A stretch of 58,313 nucleotides of DNA, taken from assembly GCA_026396415.1 (NCBI GenBank), contig JAPLWX010000025.1, positions 1 to 58,313 on the forward strand, written 5' to 3'. Origin of the DNA: Microcaldota archaeon. GTDB lineage: Archaea; Micrarchaeota; Micrarchaeia; Anstonellales; Anstonellaceae. Of the stretch, positions 25,646 to 33,589 are shown piece by piece. The position numbers were made by a program, and so were the translations under genes. The notes below the pieces were generated by a model. It was not told the DNA's origin, did no database searches, and saw only the letters and a list, made by a program, of their open reading frames with translations. Numbering within the stretch: the stretch's first letter is position 1; each line of letters begins with the position of its first letter.

Positions 25646-26758
25646 TTGAATAACAAACTCATTCCCTTCGGAAACCCAGCGAAAGGCTACACTCTCGCGC
25701 AGACCATATACCTTGGCACGCGCTTCAGGCTGCCGTCCATTGACCAGCTGAAGGAGGGCGAATCGCCAATCAGGTCCAACGAATTGCTGTGTCTCACGCC
25801 CCCCTACAAATCCATCCTGGAAGCGAACGCTGCAGATAAGGGCAAATATCATGTTTCTATAGATAAGAAAACAGGAGAGATCTATCGAGTGGAGATGCCC
25901 CAGTCAATACTTTGGCAAAATGGGAAAGAGCTGGAAATTTCATATTTTGATATTGGAAAAGGAATGAAGCCGGCAATCAGGCTTGAAAGGCTGCCTGATG
26001 GAAGACCAACATTCGAAATCCACAAAGACGGCAAGATGGGCTATATTATTCACGTCAATGACCCTTCCAAGTGGTTCTTGAGAAAGCTGCCAACGAGACT
26101 CGAATACGTGAAATCAAATTGGATGGGGTTGATAGCAAGTGACGAATTCCATCTAATAAGCAGTGAAGAGCTTAGGCAAGCAATAACAAGAACAAGAAAA
26201 CCATATACAACTATAGGTGGGGGAACGCATTTTTGCTTAGAAGATACATACAACACAGTTATTCATGAACCTTCAGAGCAGCTTGGCATCTCCCGCGTTC
26301 AAGAAGACCCCGAAACCTTCCTAAAAGCCCTCAATGCGAATGCTGCTCCTGCAATAGGTCTTGTTGATGGGGTGTTGAACAAAGCCCTTGTCGCTCCCCT
26401 CAAGAATCTCGTCGAAGCAGCATTGAGGATGGATGCGCTGTCGGAAAAGTCAAGGGTGAGCATATACTCGTTGGATGTCCTCCTGAATGAGTCATTCGCA
26501 TCTTCTCTTCGGAATTTCGTGGACGCGGCAGATGCCATGAGATTGCTTGCTGAAAAAACAGCGCCTGTGCTGGGCAAAGCTAGCGCCATTTTGGATAAGG
26601 AGGTAGTTTCAGCAATAAACCAGCTTATAGAGCTGGAAAAGCAGATGACGGCGTTTGCAGTCAAGGCTGAAAATTCGCTCAATGCCATCTATGGCATAGT
26701 GGACGACCGCGTGGTTGCTCCTCTTTGGGATTTGGTAAATGCTGTGAAGGGCCAATGA
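25646..26758 (+). CDS. Hypothetical protein in TrmB/cysteine-rich operon
   Basis: 370 residues of unknown family. The N-terminal ~190 residues are beta-rich and may form a small-molecule or nucleotide-binding domain (GGGTHFCLEDTYNTVIHEP at about 190-208 is a conserved-looking loop). The C-terminal ~150 residues are helical with repeated NKALVAPLKNLVEAA / NESFASSLRNFVDAA / DKEVVSAINQLIELE units. The start is TTG with AAGGTGG upstream. It is followed 27 bases later by the cysteine-rich paralogue and is probably cotranscribed with it. Confidence 0.68.
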   Translation: MNNKLIPFGNPAKGYTLAQTIYLGTRFRLPSIDQLKEGESPIRSNELLCLTPPYKSILEANAADKGKYHVSIDKKTGEIYRVEMPQSILWQNGKELEISYFDIGKGMKPAIRLERLPDGRPTFEIHKDGKMGYIIHVNDPSKWFLRKLPTRLEYVKSNWMGLIASDEFHLISSEELRQAITRTRKPYTTIGGGTHFCLEDTYNTVIHEPSEQLGISRVQEDPETFLKALNANAAPAIGLVDGVLNKALVAPLKNLVEAALRMDALSEKSRVSIYSLDVLLNESFASSLRNFVDAADAMRLLAEKTAPVLGKASAILDKEVVSAINQLIELEKQMTAFAVKAENSLNAIYGIVDDRVVAPLWDLVNAVKGQ

Positions 26759-26785
26759 ATGCAATAAAAACCTGGAGGTGAAATC

Positions 26786-28390
26786 ATGTTCATGAAAGGC
26801 TCAACCGGGAACGAGGCATATGCTTACGCCGACAAGCACTTCCGCGAAGCGTGCAAGGTGATACTTGGCGGAGAGGTAGGCGCGCTTAAGGAGTGCGAGG
26901 AGTGGCTGCTTGCGCTCAAGCAGCCCATGGGGAGCGCGAAATCCTCGCTCTCGGGCGCCCCCCTCACGTTGGTGTCTCCTGATTTTCCGCAGGCCGCACG
27001 CTATCTTTCCATGGACGAGGCATTTGCAGCAAAGCCAGCGCCTTTTTCCGTGAACGACATAAAAGACATCGACTCTCTCTTCCGCGCGGCTTTCGAGCGC
27101 TTCGCCTATTCCGGCAACCTCGTGTTCGGCAACTCGCAGTTCGTGGAAGGCTCAAGCGACGTGAGCGACTCGTTCTACGTTTACAAGTCCGCGCGCGTGT
27201 TAGGCTGCAAGGCAATCGCCTGTTCCACGATAATAAAAGACTCGAACTACCTTTTTGGCTGCAACGTAGCTTCCAAGGACGAATACTGCATGCGCAGCCA
27301 CCAGTTCACCTTTGACGCGCGCTGCTTCGAGGTGAACCTAAGCACTTCCTCATCCGACTGCTACTACACATACGACTGCGTGGGCTGCAAGGATGCCATG
27401 TTCTCGTTCGGGCAGAGGAACGCCGCAAGCATGATTGGCAACCTTGCGCTTCCAAAGGAAAAGTACCTGCCGCTAAAAGCCGCCCTGCTTGAGCAGATGA
27501 GAAGCGAGCTTAAGGCGAAGAAAAAGCTCCCCTCGCTTTCTGATATTTTCACGGAAGCTGCACGCGGGCCTGCCGTCCTTCCTTCGGAGGCAAAGGCATG
27601 CGCGAAAAAGTTCGAGCGCAAGATAAGCCGCGCGCCCGTGCAGAAGGCATGGGACGCCACTTGCAGGCTCGTGCTTGGGCAGGAAATGGGCGATATCACG
27701 CGCTTCAAGGAATGGCTGCTGCGCCACAATTACCGCATCCGCAAGGTTCAATCAGTGCTCGGAAGCGGCGAAATTCCGGCGGCATCCTACGAAAACCTCA
27801 AGGCGCTTCCTGACAGCCGATACGTGAACATTGACGAGCGCGCCCCGCTTACCCGGCTGCTAAAGTTCACTGAAAAGGAGGCAGGGGCGTTCACGCTTGC
27901 AAACGCAGGCAAAACCCTTTCCCGCATTGCGTACATCACCTCCCAGTTCCACGAGGGCACAATCCTCAACGTCTATGGCTGCCCGCTTGTCATGTGGTCG
28001 TCCGACTGCGAGGAAGTGCACGGCTGCATATTCATGAAGCGCTCCGCATATTCCACGTGGGGGCGCGACTCCGAGCATCTTTTCGGCTCGGCATTCGTGC
28101 TTGACTCGGGCTTCAATATCAAGTGCTACAACTCGTTCAAGCTGAAGGGCTGCTTCGAGGTGGACAGCGCGCGTTCCTCAGCAGGCTGCTACTACTGCCA
28201 CAACGTGGAGAACTGCCACGACTCGATTTTCTGCTCGAATGTAAAGAACCTCAGGTACGCAGTGTGCAACAAGGAGGTCGGGAAGGAGGAATTCGCGCGC
28301 GTGAAGGCGATGCTGCTTGCGCGCGTGGTGGGCGAGCTTAAGGAGAAAGGCGGGTGCGCGGCGGATGTTTACTCGATTGGGGAGAAGTAG
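26786..28390 (+). CDS. Duplicated cysteine-rich protein, paralogue 2
   Basis: 534 residues, the same length and architecture as the 9502-11106 product: two halves, each with a helical opening (FREACKVILGGEVGALKECEEWL; WDATCRLVLGQEMGDITRFKEWL) and a run of short cysteine-containing turns (RCFEVNLSTSSSDCYYTYDCVGC; CFEVDSARSSAGCYYCHNVENC). Each closes with a motif like FGQRNAASMIGN or CSNVKNLRYAVCN plus a helix. A beta ladder with structural cysteines or metal sites is inferred; function unknown. The ATG follows a strong GGAGGTG ribosome site. It is the second gene of an operon divergent from a TrmB regulator, as is its paralogue. Confidence 0.82.
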   Translation: MFMKGSTGNEAYAYADKHFREACKVILGGEVGALKECEEWLLALKQPMGSAKSSLSGAPLTLVSPDFPQAARYLSMDEAFAAKPAPFSVNDIKDIDSLFRAAFERFAYSGNLVFGNSQFVEGSSDVSDSFYVYKSARVLGCKAIACSTIIKDSNYLFGCNVASKDEYCMRSHQFTFDARCFEVNLSTSSSDCYYTYDCVGCKDAMFSFGQRNAASMIGNLALPKEKYLPLKAALLEQMRSELKAKKKLPSLSDIFTEAARGPAVLPSEAKACAKKFERKISRAPVQKAWDATCRLVLGQEMGDITRFKEWLLRHNYRIRKVQSVLGSGEIPAASYENLKALPDSRYVNIDERAPLTRLLKFTEKEAGAFTLANAGKTLSRIAYITSQFHEGTILNVYGCPLVMWSSDCEEVHGCIFMKRSAYSTWGRDSEHLFGSAFVLDSGFNIKCYNSFKLKGCFEVDSARSSAGCYYCHNVENCHDSIFCSNVKNLRYAVCNKEVGKEEFARVKAMLLARVVGELKEKGGCAADVYSIGEK

Positions 28391-28531
28391 CTAAGGCTGG
28401 TGCATGATTTGCTTCGTTCTCTTTTTTTCCACCTGTTTTATTGCCCGCTCCGTTTCCTCAAACGAGGCAGTGTTACCTCTGCACAATGCTTCGAACTCAA
28501 CAAGCCAGTTGTATTCTTTCTTTTTCTTCAT
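28391..28531 (-). CDS. Small hypothetical protein (46 aa)
   Basis: A 46-residue charged, helical peptide (MKKKKEYNWLVEFEALC and following) begins at an ATG preceded by GGGTG five bases upstream, and ends directly at the 3' edge of the convergent cysteine-rich gene. It is short but has an ordinary amino-acid composition and a plausible ribosome site. It could be a remnant. Confidence 0.35.
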   Translation of the reverse strand: MKKKKEYNWLVEFEALCRGNTASFEETERAIKQVEKKRTKQIMHQP

Positions 28532-28563
28532 AAAAACACCCATTTGCTTTTTGTGGGAGGGTT

Positions 28564-28605
28564 GCCCCAGCCGCGCGAAAGTTTGGCGACCAACACGGCT
28601 GGGGC
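28564..28605. terminator. Long stem-loop
   Basis: Perfect 10-base arms GCCCCAGCCG and CGGCTGGGGC (28564-28573 and 28596-28605) with a 22-base loop. It lies just after the stop of the candidate antitoxin gene at 28622 and may terminate that minus-strand operon. Confidence 0.5.
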
Positions 28606-28621
28606 ATCAGTGTGAATTCAT

Positions 28622-28978
28622 TCAGACGGCAAGCTCCAGCGTGATTTTCCGAAGCGTGGCTATGGGGCGCAGGCAATCCCTGCCGCCCTCCTTGTGCTTC
28701 TCAAGCGAAAGCAGGCCGAAATCTGAAAGCATGGTTGCGTCAGTGTGGACTGTCTTTATGTCCTTGCCAAGCTCAGCTGCCAGCTGGTAAAGCGAGGAAG
28801 GCTTCTTTTCCTTCACTACTGACAGCATGCGCAGGCGCTCGCGCGTCATCAGCTTGCGCGCGGCATCCAGGCTTTCCACGTAAATTATCCTGTCCTCTTT
28901 CTGCGGAACCCTGCTCTCAATGTCGTGGTAAGTTTCCTTCCAGATGCTTTTCCAATCCTTTACAATCAATCTTACCAT
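28622..28978 (-). CDS. HVO_A0114/TumA-like HTH antitoxin candidate
   Basis: 118 residues with a C-terminal winged helix: RERLRMLSVVKEKKPSSLYQLAAELGKDIKTVHTDATMLSDFGLLSL. The N-terminal ~40 residues are a linker with YVESLDAARKLMT. This size and layout match HTH proteins paired with TumE-family toxins. It follows the toxin-like gene by 12 bases on the same strand, so the order is toxin first, antitoxin second. Confidence 0.65.
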   Translation of the reverse strand: MVRLIVKDWKSIWKETYHDIESRVPQKEDRIIYVESLDAARKLMTRERLRMLSVVKEKKPSSLYQLAAELGKDIKTVHTDATMLSDFGLLSLEKHKEGGRDCLRPIATLRKITLELAV

Positions 28979-28990
28979 ATGAACGCCTTT

Positions 28991-29332
28991 TCACTTCTTT
29001 TCAAATCGCTCAGATAGCATTCCCTGGAATTTTGCGTATGCGGCTTTCCAATCATAATCAACGTCTGTCTTTTTGCCGCGCAGGTGCACGTGCGGCTTGC
29101 CATGGCTGTTTTCCACCGCAAACAGCGTCTTGTCATCGGATGAAAGGCAGCGGAACGTGTACATTATGCCGTCCTTGTATTTTGGGTCGTCGACTTCCAA
29201 TACCTCGACGATTATCCTCTCCCCGCTTGGCACATAGTATTCATAGTTCTTCAGGAGCTTTTTCAGTGCATCATCTTTCTGCAACCAGCTCCGGCTCTTT
29301 TCATCCGAGCCATAGTTGGTATGACATACCAT
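28991..29332 (-). CDS. TumE-like toxin candidate
   Basis: 113 residues as read from the ATG at 29332. A beta-rich core (RIIVEVLEVDDPKYKDGIMYTFRCLSSDDKTLFAVENS) precedes a histidine motif HGKPHVHLRGKK, the hallmark of TumE (formerly DUF6516) proteins. Toxicity is inferred from family and pairing. The start is uncertain: the TATA box abuts the ATG, so the mRNA may begin near 29305 and translation could start at the in-frame TTG at 29284, with GGAG upstream, giving 97 residues. Confidence 0.62.
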   Translation of the reverse strand: MVCHTNYGSDEKSRSWLQKDDALKKLLKNYEYYVPSGERIIVEVLEVDDPKYKDGIMYTFRCLSSDDKTLFAVENSHGKPHVHLRGKKTDVDYDWKAAYAKFQGMLSERFEKK

Positions 29333-29340
29333 ATATTTAA
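29318..29340 (-). promoter_or_regulatory. TA promoter and operator
   Basis: The minus-strand TATA box TTAAATATA (29332-29340) is followed at once by the palindrome GGTATG-A-CATACC (29318-29330), which would be covered by an autorepressing dimer. Confidence 0.6.
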
Positions 29341-29353
29341 GGCTTTGCCCCTC

Positions 29354-29626
29354 CTAATCTTCGTGCGCGTTCCACATCCTGCGCTTCTGCTGCATGAGGT
29401 CCTTTGCCACTGAAAGGAGCTGCGTGGAGATGCGCAGCGCCTCGTCAGGGGAGAGTTTTATCGCCTGCTGCGCGGCAGTGTTCATGATGCGCAGTGTTAT
29501 CACGCCATCGCGCGGGAAGCCGTTTGACTCGCTTGCAGGGTCGCTCTCAAGCCTAAGCGCGTTCCGGTGGCTCTCCCCTTTCTCGTCCTTCCACCAATGG
29601 ATGACTTCCTCTTCTATCGTCGCCAT
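29354..29626 (-). CDS. Hypothetical protein (90 aa)
   Basis: 90 residues with an acidic N-terminus and a C-terminal helix pair (RIMNTAAQQAIKLSPDEALRISTQLLSVAKDLMQQKRRMW). I do not recognise the family. The ATG at 29626 is favoured by a TATA box at 29648-29657; the longer reading would cross the promoter. It lies 22 bases before the TumE-like gene on the same strand, but the latter has its own promoter. Confidence 0.62.
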   Translation of the reverse strand: MATIEEEVIHWWKDEKGESHRNALRLESDPASESNGFPRDGVITLRIMNTAAQQAIKLSPDEALRISTQLLSVAKDLMQQKRRMWNAHED

Positions 29627-29677
29627 AATGGAGAACAGGCGATTTGCAATATAAAAACCTTCACAGGGTAGGATTCC

Positions 29678-29718
29678 AGTGGAACTTCGTTCCACTAGCT
29701 GTCAAACTGTGGTTTGAC
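29678..29718. repeat. Pair of adjacent hairpins
   Basis: Hairpin I has arms AGTGGAAC and GTTCCACT with a three-base loop (29678-29696). Hairpin II has arms GTCAAAC and GTTTGAC with a four-base loop (29701-29718). The two-hairpin layout resembles the repeats at 13568 and 49514, but the sequence is unrelated. Confidence 0.55.
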
Positions 29719-29809
29719 ATCCGGTGGTTCCGGTGGATTTTAGGGTGGTCTCGGTCGGGCAAATCAGGATTAAAAACCCTTTGCCACATAAAACTGGCGG
29801 GTGGTTAAC

Positions 29810-30193
29810 GTGAAAGCAAGGGAAATCGCAGGATGGACAGCGCTGATCGGCGGCCTTGTGGCCGAAGTCTTGTTCTACATATCGATTATCTACACCCCTG
29901 CCAGCTCCATGCGGGACAAGGAAGGGAAGAAGTTCACGCTTTTTGAGCAAACATTCACCCCTGCAACCGTAAAAGCCGCGAACAGGGCCGCTCTTGTGGA
30001 GAGCATCACGTTGAAGCTGGCTCAAAAGGAAAGGGCAAAGGAGGACAGCATTGCCAGCATTGCCGCAGCGCAAAAGGCGCACAATGACAGCATCAAGATG
30101 CTGGAGATGGCAAAGCACAAGACAAGGGTGCAGATGAACATGAAGGGCAAGCAGTTCCAGGGCAAGCCGGCGCGCATGCCTGTGAAGCATTAA
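29810..30193 (+). CDS. Membrane-anchored basic coiled protein
   Basis: 127 residues. One N-terminal membrane span (WTALIGGLVAEVLFYISIIY) is followed by a long charged helix with repeats (LAQKERAKEDSIASIAAAQKAHNDSIKMLEMAKHK) and a basic tail. The GTG at 29810 is preferred because GGGTGG lies five bases upstream; the GTG at 29801 is part of that site. Function unknown; a membrane-tethered coiled-coil scaffold is a guess. Confidence 0.6.
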   Translation: MKAREIAGWTALIGGLVAEVLFYISIIYTPASSMRDKEGKKFTLFEQTFTPATVKAANRAALVESITLKLAQKERAKEDSIASIAAAQKAHNDSIKMLEMAKHKTRVQMNMKGKQFQGKPARMPVKH

Positions 30194-30207
30194 GCGTTTT
30201 TTCCTTC

Positions 30208-30268
30208 GGCGCAGCGTTTGCTGCGCCAGCCTTACTTTTTCTGCTCAGATAAGACATTTGCAGAAAAA
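30208..30268. terminator. Two consecutive stem-loops
   Basis: GGCGCAGC/GCTGCGCC (30208-30227) and TTTTTCTGC/GCAGAAAAA (30236-30244 with 30260-30268) lie between convergent genes and may terminate both transcripts. Confidence 0.5.
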
Positions 30269-30309
30269 AAGCGCAGGGAACAAAAAAGAAAAATGAAAAA
30301 GGGAAGGGC

Positions 30310-30420
30310 TTACTCCTCGTCCTCGTCTTCCCAGTCCTCGTCGAAATCGTCATCTTCGTCCGGTTCGTCGTCCTCTTCCTCGTCGATTTTATAGATCGGG
30401 AACCTGAAAGGGTCTGGCAT
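30310..30420 (-). CDS. Highly acidic micro-protein (36 aa)
   Basis: A 36-residue peptide with 22 Asp/Glu, opening with MPDPFRFPIYKID and then almost only acidic residues. A good ribosome site (GAGGTGG, five bases before the ATG) and a TATA box (about 30451-30461) support expression; the longer in-frame ORF would run through the promoter. The acidic tail could mimic nucleic acid or bind basic proteins or metal; this is inference. Confidence 0.65.
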   Translation of the reverse strand: MPDPFRFPIYKIDEEEDDEPDEDDDFDEDWEDEDEE

Positions 30421-30495
30421 GTCGCCACCTCTAACGCTGTATAAAAAGGGAAAAGTATATAAGCGATTCCTTGCCGCGCGCGCTTCACGCCTGTG

Positions 30496-30525
30496 TGGCA
30501 AGCCGCAGACGGGGGCGGCTTGCCA
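30496..30525. repeat. Perfect 11-base stem-loop
   Basis: Arms TGGCAAGCCGC (30496-30506) and GCGGCTTGCCA (30515-30525) with an eight-base loop lie between the divergent acidic micro-protein and the 30573 gene. It is upstream of both promoters, so a terminator role is unlikely; it may be an operator or a repeat remnant. Confidence 0.55.
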
Positions 30526-30572
30526 TAGGATTTTAACACTTGGCTGAGCATTTGCCTTACGGAGGTGGAAGA

Positions 30573-30815
30573 ATGGGAGTAGTGGACAGCCTTACAGGCG
30601 TGGAGGGCACTCTTCTTCAGCTCGGGCCCATAATCTCCGTGATACTGATTGTGCTTGGCGGCCTGGCATACGGCCTCGCGCAGACCCAGCCGTCCGACCA
30701 GCGCGGAAAATACATAACCACTGCCTACGCGCTCATCGCAGGCGGCATAGTGGTCGCGGCAATAACAGGCGCTGCGACGCTGATTGCAGGCAGCTCGGCC
30801 AATCTGCTCAAGTAA
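30573..30815 (+). CDS. Two-span membrane protein, VirB2/TrbC-like topology
   Basis: 80 residues with two hydrophobic segments (LGPIISVILIVLGGLAYGLAQ and YALIAGGIVVAAITGAATLIAG) separated by a short polar loop QPSDQRGKYI. This length and hairpin topology recall VirB2/TrbC pilins, but no signal peptide is evident and the family link is not proven. The ATG at 30573 has GGAGGTGG upstream; the longer ORF start at 30540 has no such site. Confidence 0.6.
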   Translation: MGVVDSLTGVEGTLLQLGPIISVILIVLGGLAYGLAQTQPSDQRGKYITTAYALIAGGIVVAAITGAATLIAGSSANLLK

Positions 30816-30904
30816 AGGGAAAGGAAAACGGTCTGATGCGCCATTCATCACTAATTATAGCTAATTGGAAATAACCGAAAATCGCCAGGGAACCGCCCCG
30901 TTGT

Positions 30905-31843
30905 TCATTCCGCGCCAGCAAACTCGAGCACAGGCGAAAGCGACTTGCGCCTCACTTCCACCGGCAGGAACATCCTTTGGATGTTCGCCTCGACTGCCTT
31001 GTCTATGAGCGGCAGCACGTGCTCGTCGGCTGTGCTTCTTGTCGGGCTCAAGCACAACTGGGGTTCCTCTGCGAGAACCTCAACATAGCTAAGCATCAGG
31101 CTGGCGCTGTCATGTGCGCTTACCCACTCATGATGCGGATTCATGCTTTGGTTCTCCGGCTGGGATATGAAGAACCTGCTGTGGCTTTCCCCTATCTCGA
31201 CCTTTTCAAACTTGCCGCCTTTCAGCAGCCATACGCTGTGCGCAGGCACGCCGAGCGTCAATTCATTCGCAGAGCCGAAGTTCGAAAAGACAACGTCGCC
31301 ATGGTATTGCACCGGGTGATTGAGGATTCTTGCCTCTGTAAGATAATCTTCCTTGAATTTGATGAGTATGTCGTTTCCCTTGTAGCTTACGATTTCAAAA
31401 TTGTCCTTGGTAAGGGCCATCGCAATCGAGATTGAATTGAACTCTTTAATGAGCTTGTTTGCCTGCTCTGCAAAGAGCTTGTCTACGACCAGCCCGATTG
31501 AGCCGTATTCATCCTTCCAAATGATGGTTTCGCCAAACTGCGTTCCGGGCTTGGGCGTGGCAAGAAATACGCTGGTAAGGGGCTGGACATATATGCTGTT
31601 GTCTGGAAAACGTTTATTCTTCATTTCAGGGAGAAGGGAAATTTCTTCATGTAAGGTTGTCCGCGGCTCAAACAGATATCCTTTGCTTCCGCCGTAATTC
31701 TTCATGTAATTTGCCCATTTAAAGGAGGCATCATTGGCAACCGGCAATCCGCCTTTAATGAGGGATATCGCTTTTGCAACCGTGACCTCTTCGCCCCTAT
31801 TATATAATGAAACAGACTTTGCCTGCGGCTTGTTCACGATCAT
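30905..31843 (-). CDS. Hypothetical protein sharing the extended promoter
   Basis: 312 residues, mixed alpha/beta, soluble, with no family I recognise. Short conserved-looking stretches are GETIIWKDEYGSIGLVVDKL and HHEWVSAHDSASLMLSYVEV. The ATG has GGGTGG upstream. The promoter carries the motif also found before the PRTase-like gene (start 3352) and the PEP-synthase-like gene (start 35011), suggesting common control. Confidence 0.65.
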   Translation of the reverse strand: MIVNKPQAKSVSLYNRGEEVTVAKAISLIKGGLPVANDASFKWANYMKNYGGSKGYLFEPRTTLHEEISLLPEMKNKRFPDNSIYVQPLTSVFLATPKPGTQFGETIIWKDEYGSIGLVVDKLFAEQANKLIKEFNSISIAMALTKDNFEIVSYKGNDILIKFKEDYLTEARILNHPVQYHGDVVFSNFGSANELTLGVPAHSVWLLKGGKFEKVEIGESHSRFFISQPENQSMNPHHEWVSAHDSASLMLSYVEVLAEEPQLCLSPTRSTADEHVLPLIDKAVEANIQRMFLPVEVRRKSLSPVLEFAGAE

Positions 31844-31860
31844 CCTACCACCCGCCCATT

Positions 31861-31884
31861 TCCTGCAACGAAGTGTTTAAAAAT
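31861..31884 (-). promoter_or_regulatory. Extended promoter motif, copy 2
   Basis: The minus strand reads TTTTTAAACACTTC, then GTTG, then CAGGA. It matches the copies at 3361 and 35017 at nearly every position. Confidence 0.55.
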
Positions 31885-31991
31885 ACGAGCATGTGTTAAG
31901 AAAAAATAGGCATTCATCACTTCCTAAGACATGAGATGGCTTCCGAGCGCCTGACGCCGAGTCGGGGCTCCAGCGGGACTTCCTCAGATGC

Positions 31992-32720
31992 TCAGTCGAG
32001 GATGGTGTACTTGCTCATGTGTATCTGCGTCTGCAGCACTATGAGGAAAGGCATGAGCAGCAGCGAGTTCAAGAGCAGCACAACAAGCGAGCCAATCTTG
32101 TGCGGCAAAAGCGCGAGCGCCAGGCCGTCGAAAATCGCAAGCAGCACGAACGCAATCGCGAGCCAGAGCAGGAAGTACGGGAACTTGCTTATCACCATGG
32201 AAACCGACTTCTGCGCAGCGCGGAACGGGCGCAGGTCGTCAATCACAAGCCCTGCGGGCGCATAGAAAAGCGGGAGCCACACGATGAGAGAAAGGAGCGG
32301 CGCAAGCCACTTCTGCGCGCCCATCTCGAAAGTCACAAGCTGGATGATGAGGAGCGCGATGGTGCCGAGCAGGAAAAGCGAGAACACGTTGAGCGTGTAG
32401 CCTGTTATCCCCTTGATGACCTCCTTCTTCACGCTCGTGCCTGTGCGCTGCGACTTTATCACGAGGTTGATGTTCACGATGGCAAAAGAAACAAGGTAAA
32501 GCGAAGCCAGCACGCCGCATATCACGATGCCCAGGTCAGAGCCTGACATGTCCGGGATGCTGCCTGTCCTAAGGAAGCTCCCGCCCAGCGCGGAAAACAC
32601 AGGCGTATTCACCATCGCGGGGATGAGGAAAGCGATGAGCGAGGGTATTGAAAAAAATGAAATGAGCTTGATGTTCTCCCTGTACGCCTTGAACGAATAT
32701 GAGAGTATGTTTTCAGCCAT
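31992..32720 (-). CDS. Multi-span membrane protein
   Basis: 242 residues with about six hydrophobic spans and short loops; the conserved-looking VIDDLRPFRAAQKSVSMV segment lies between spans 4 and 5. Unknown family; it resembles uncharacterised archaeal integral membrane proteins with repeated three-helix units. It shares a palindromic TATA box (CTTATAAAG near 32742-32750) with the divergent MEMO1 gene, so both mRNAs are probably leaderless. Confidence 0.75.
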   Translation of the reverse strand: MAENILSYSFKAYRENIKLISFFSIPSLIAFLIPAMVNTPVFSALGGSFLRTGSIPDMSGSDLGIVICGVLASLYLVSFAIVNINLVIKSQRTGTSVKKEVIKGITGYTLNVFSLFLLGTIALLIIQLVTFEMGAQKWLAPLLSLIVWLPLFYAPAGLVIDDLRPFRAAQKSVSMVISKFPYFLLWLAIAFVLLAIFDGLALALLPHKIGSLVVLLLNSLLLMPFLIVLQTQIHMSKYTILD

Positions 32721-32770
32721 GCGCCAATTTCCGATTTCATTCTTATAAAGCTAGCGCCCGAAATCCCTTT

Positions 32771-33589
32771 ATGAGATATCCCGCGGTCGCAGGCTCATTC
32801 TACACCTCCTCGGCATCGCAGCTTCGCGCAGAGGTGAAAGGTTATCTTGACGCCGCCTCGCGCAAGGTGGAAAAGAAGGAGCGCCTCGCAATAGTGTGCC
32901 CGCACGCAGGCTATGCCTACTCCGGCGCCACAGCTGCATATTCCTATGCATCAGCAGCCAATTTCTCGCAGCCAGGCATCACGGCAATAGTAATCGGCCC
33001 CAACCACACAGGCGCAGGCACGCCCATCTCGATTTCGCGCGAGGGCTGGAAAACGCCCTTGGGCATTCTGCGCTGCGACACAGAGCTGGTTGACGCCATC
33101 ATTGCAGAGGGCAAAATCGCGCGCCGCGACGAAACCGCGCACGCAAGCGAGCACTCCTGCGAGGTGCAGCTTCCCTTCCTGCAGATGTGCGCTTTGGATG
33201 CGCGCATAGTGTGCATCTGCATGGCGTGGCAGGATGAAAAGTCAACGGAAGACCTTGCCAAGGCAATTTTCGCAACCGCGCGCAAGCTCAAGCGCAATGC
33301 CATAGTAATCGCCTCCTCGGACTTCACGCACTACGAATCGGCGGAATCCGCGCGCAAGAAGGATGAAGGCGCAATCTCGCTGCTTGAGAAAATGGATGCG
33401 GTTGGCTTCGAGTCGCTGATTGACGCGCGCGACCTCTCCATCTGCGGGCACGGGCCAATTGCCTGCGCGCTTATCTACGGCGCGCTTGCAGGCGCAAAGA
33501 AGTGCGAGCTTCTCAGCTACACGCACTCAAGCGTCGTGACAGGCGAAGGCGGGGAAGGAGTGGCGTATGCGAGCTTGGCAATCAGTTAA
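32771..33589 (+). CDS. MEMO1 family (AmmeMemoRadiSam protein B)
   Basis: 272 residues. The start MRYPAVAGSFY is a family hallmark, followed by IVCPHAGYAYSGATAAYSY, IGPNHTGAGTPIS, the central HSCEVQLPFLQ and IVIASSDFTHYES. MEMO1 proteins share the fold of class III extradiol dioxygenases; archaeal members often neighbour AMMECR1 and radical-SAM genes, which are not seen here. The exact reaction is unsettled. The ATG follows the shared TATA box by about 25 bases. The stop overlaps that of the convergent PEP-synthase-like gene. Confidence 0.92.
   Translation: MRYPAVAGSFYTSSASQLRAEVKGYLDAASRKVEKKERLAIVCPHAGYAYSGATAAYSYASAANFSQPGITAIVIGPNHTGAGTPISISREGWKTPLGILRCDTELVDAIIAEGKIARRDETAHASEHSCEVQLPFLQMCALDARIVCICMAWQDEKSTEDLAKAIFATARKLKRNAIVIASSDFTHYESAESARKKDEGAISLLEKMDAVGFESLIDARDLSICGHGPIACALIYGALAGAKKCELLSYTHSSVVTGEGGEGVAYASLAIS

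Noticed and set aside
25549-25852. N-terminal extension of the second TrmB regulator
   Set aside because: It would cross the operator, TATA box and the divergent gene's coding region.
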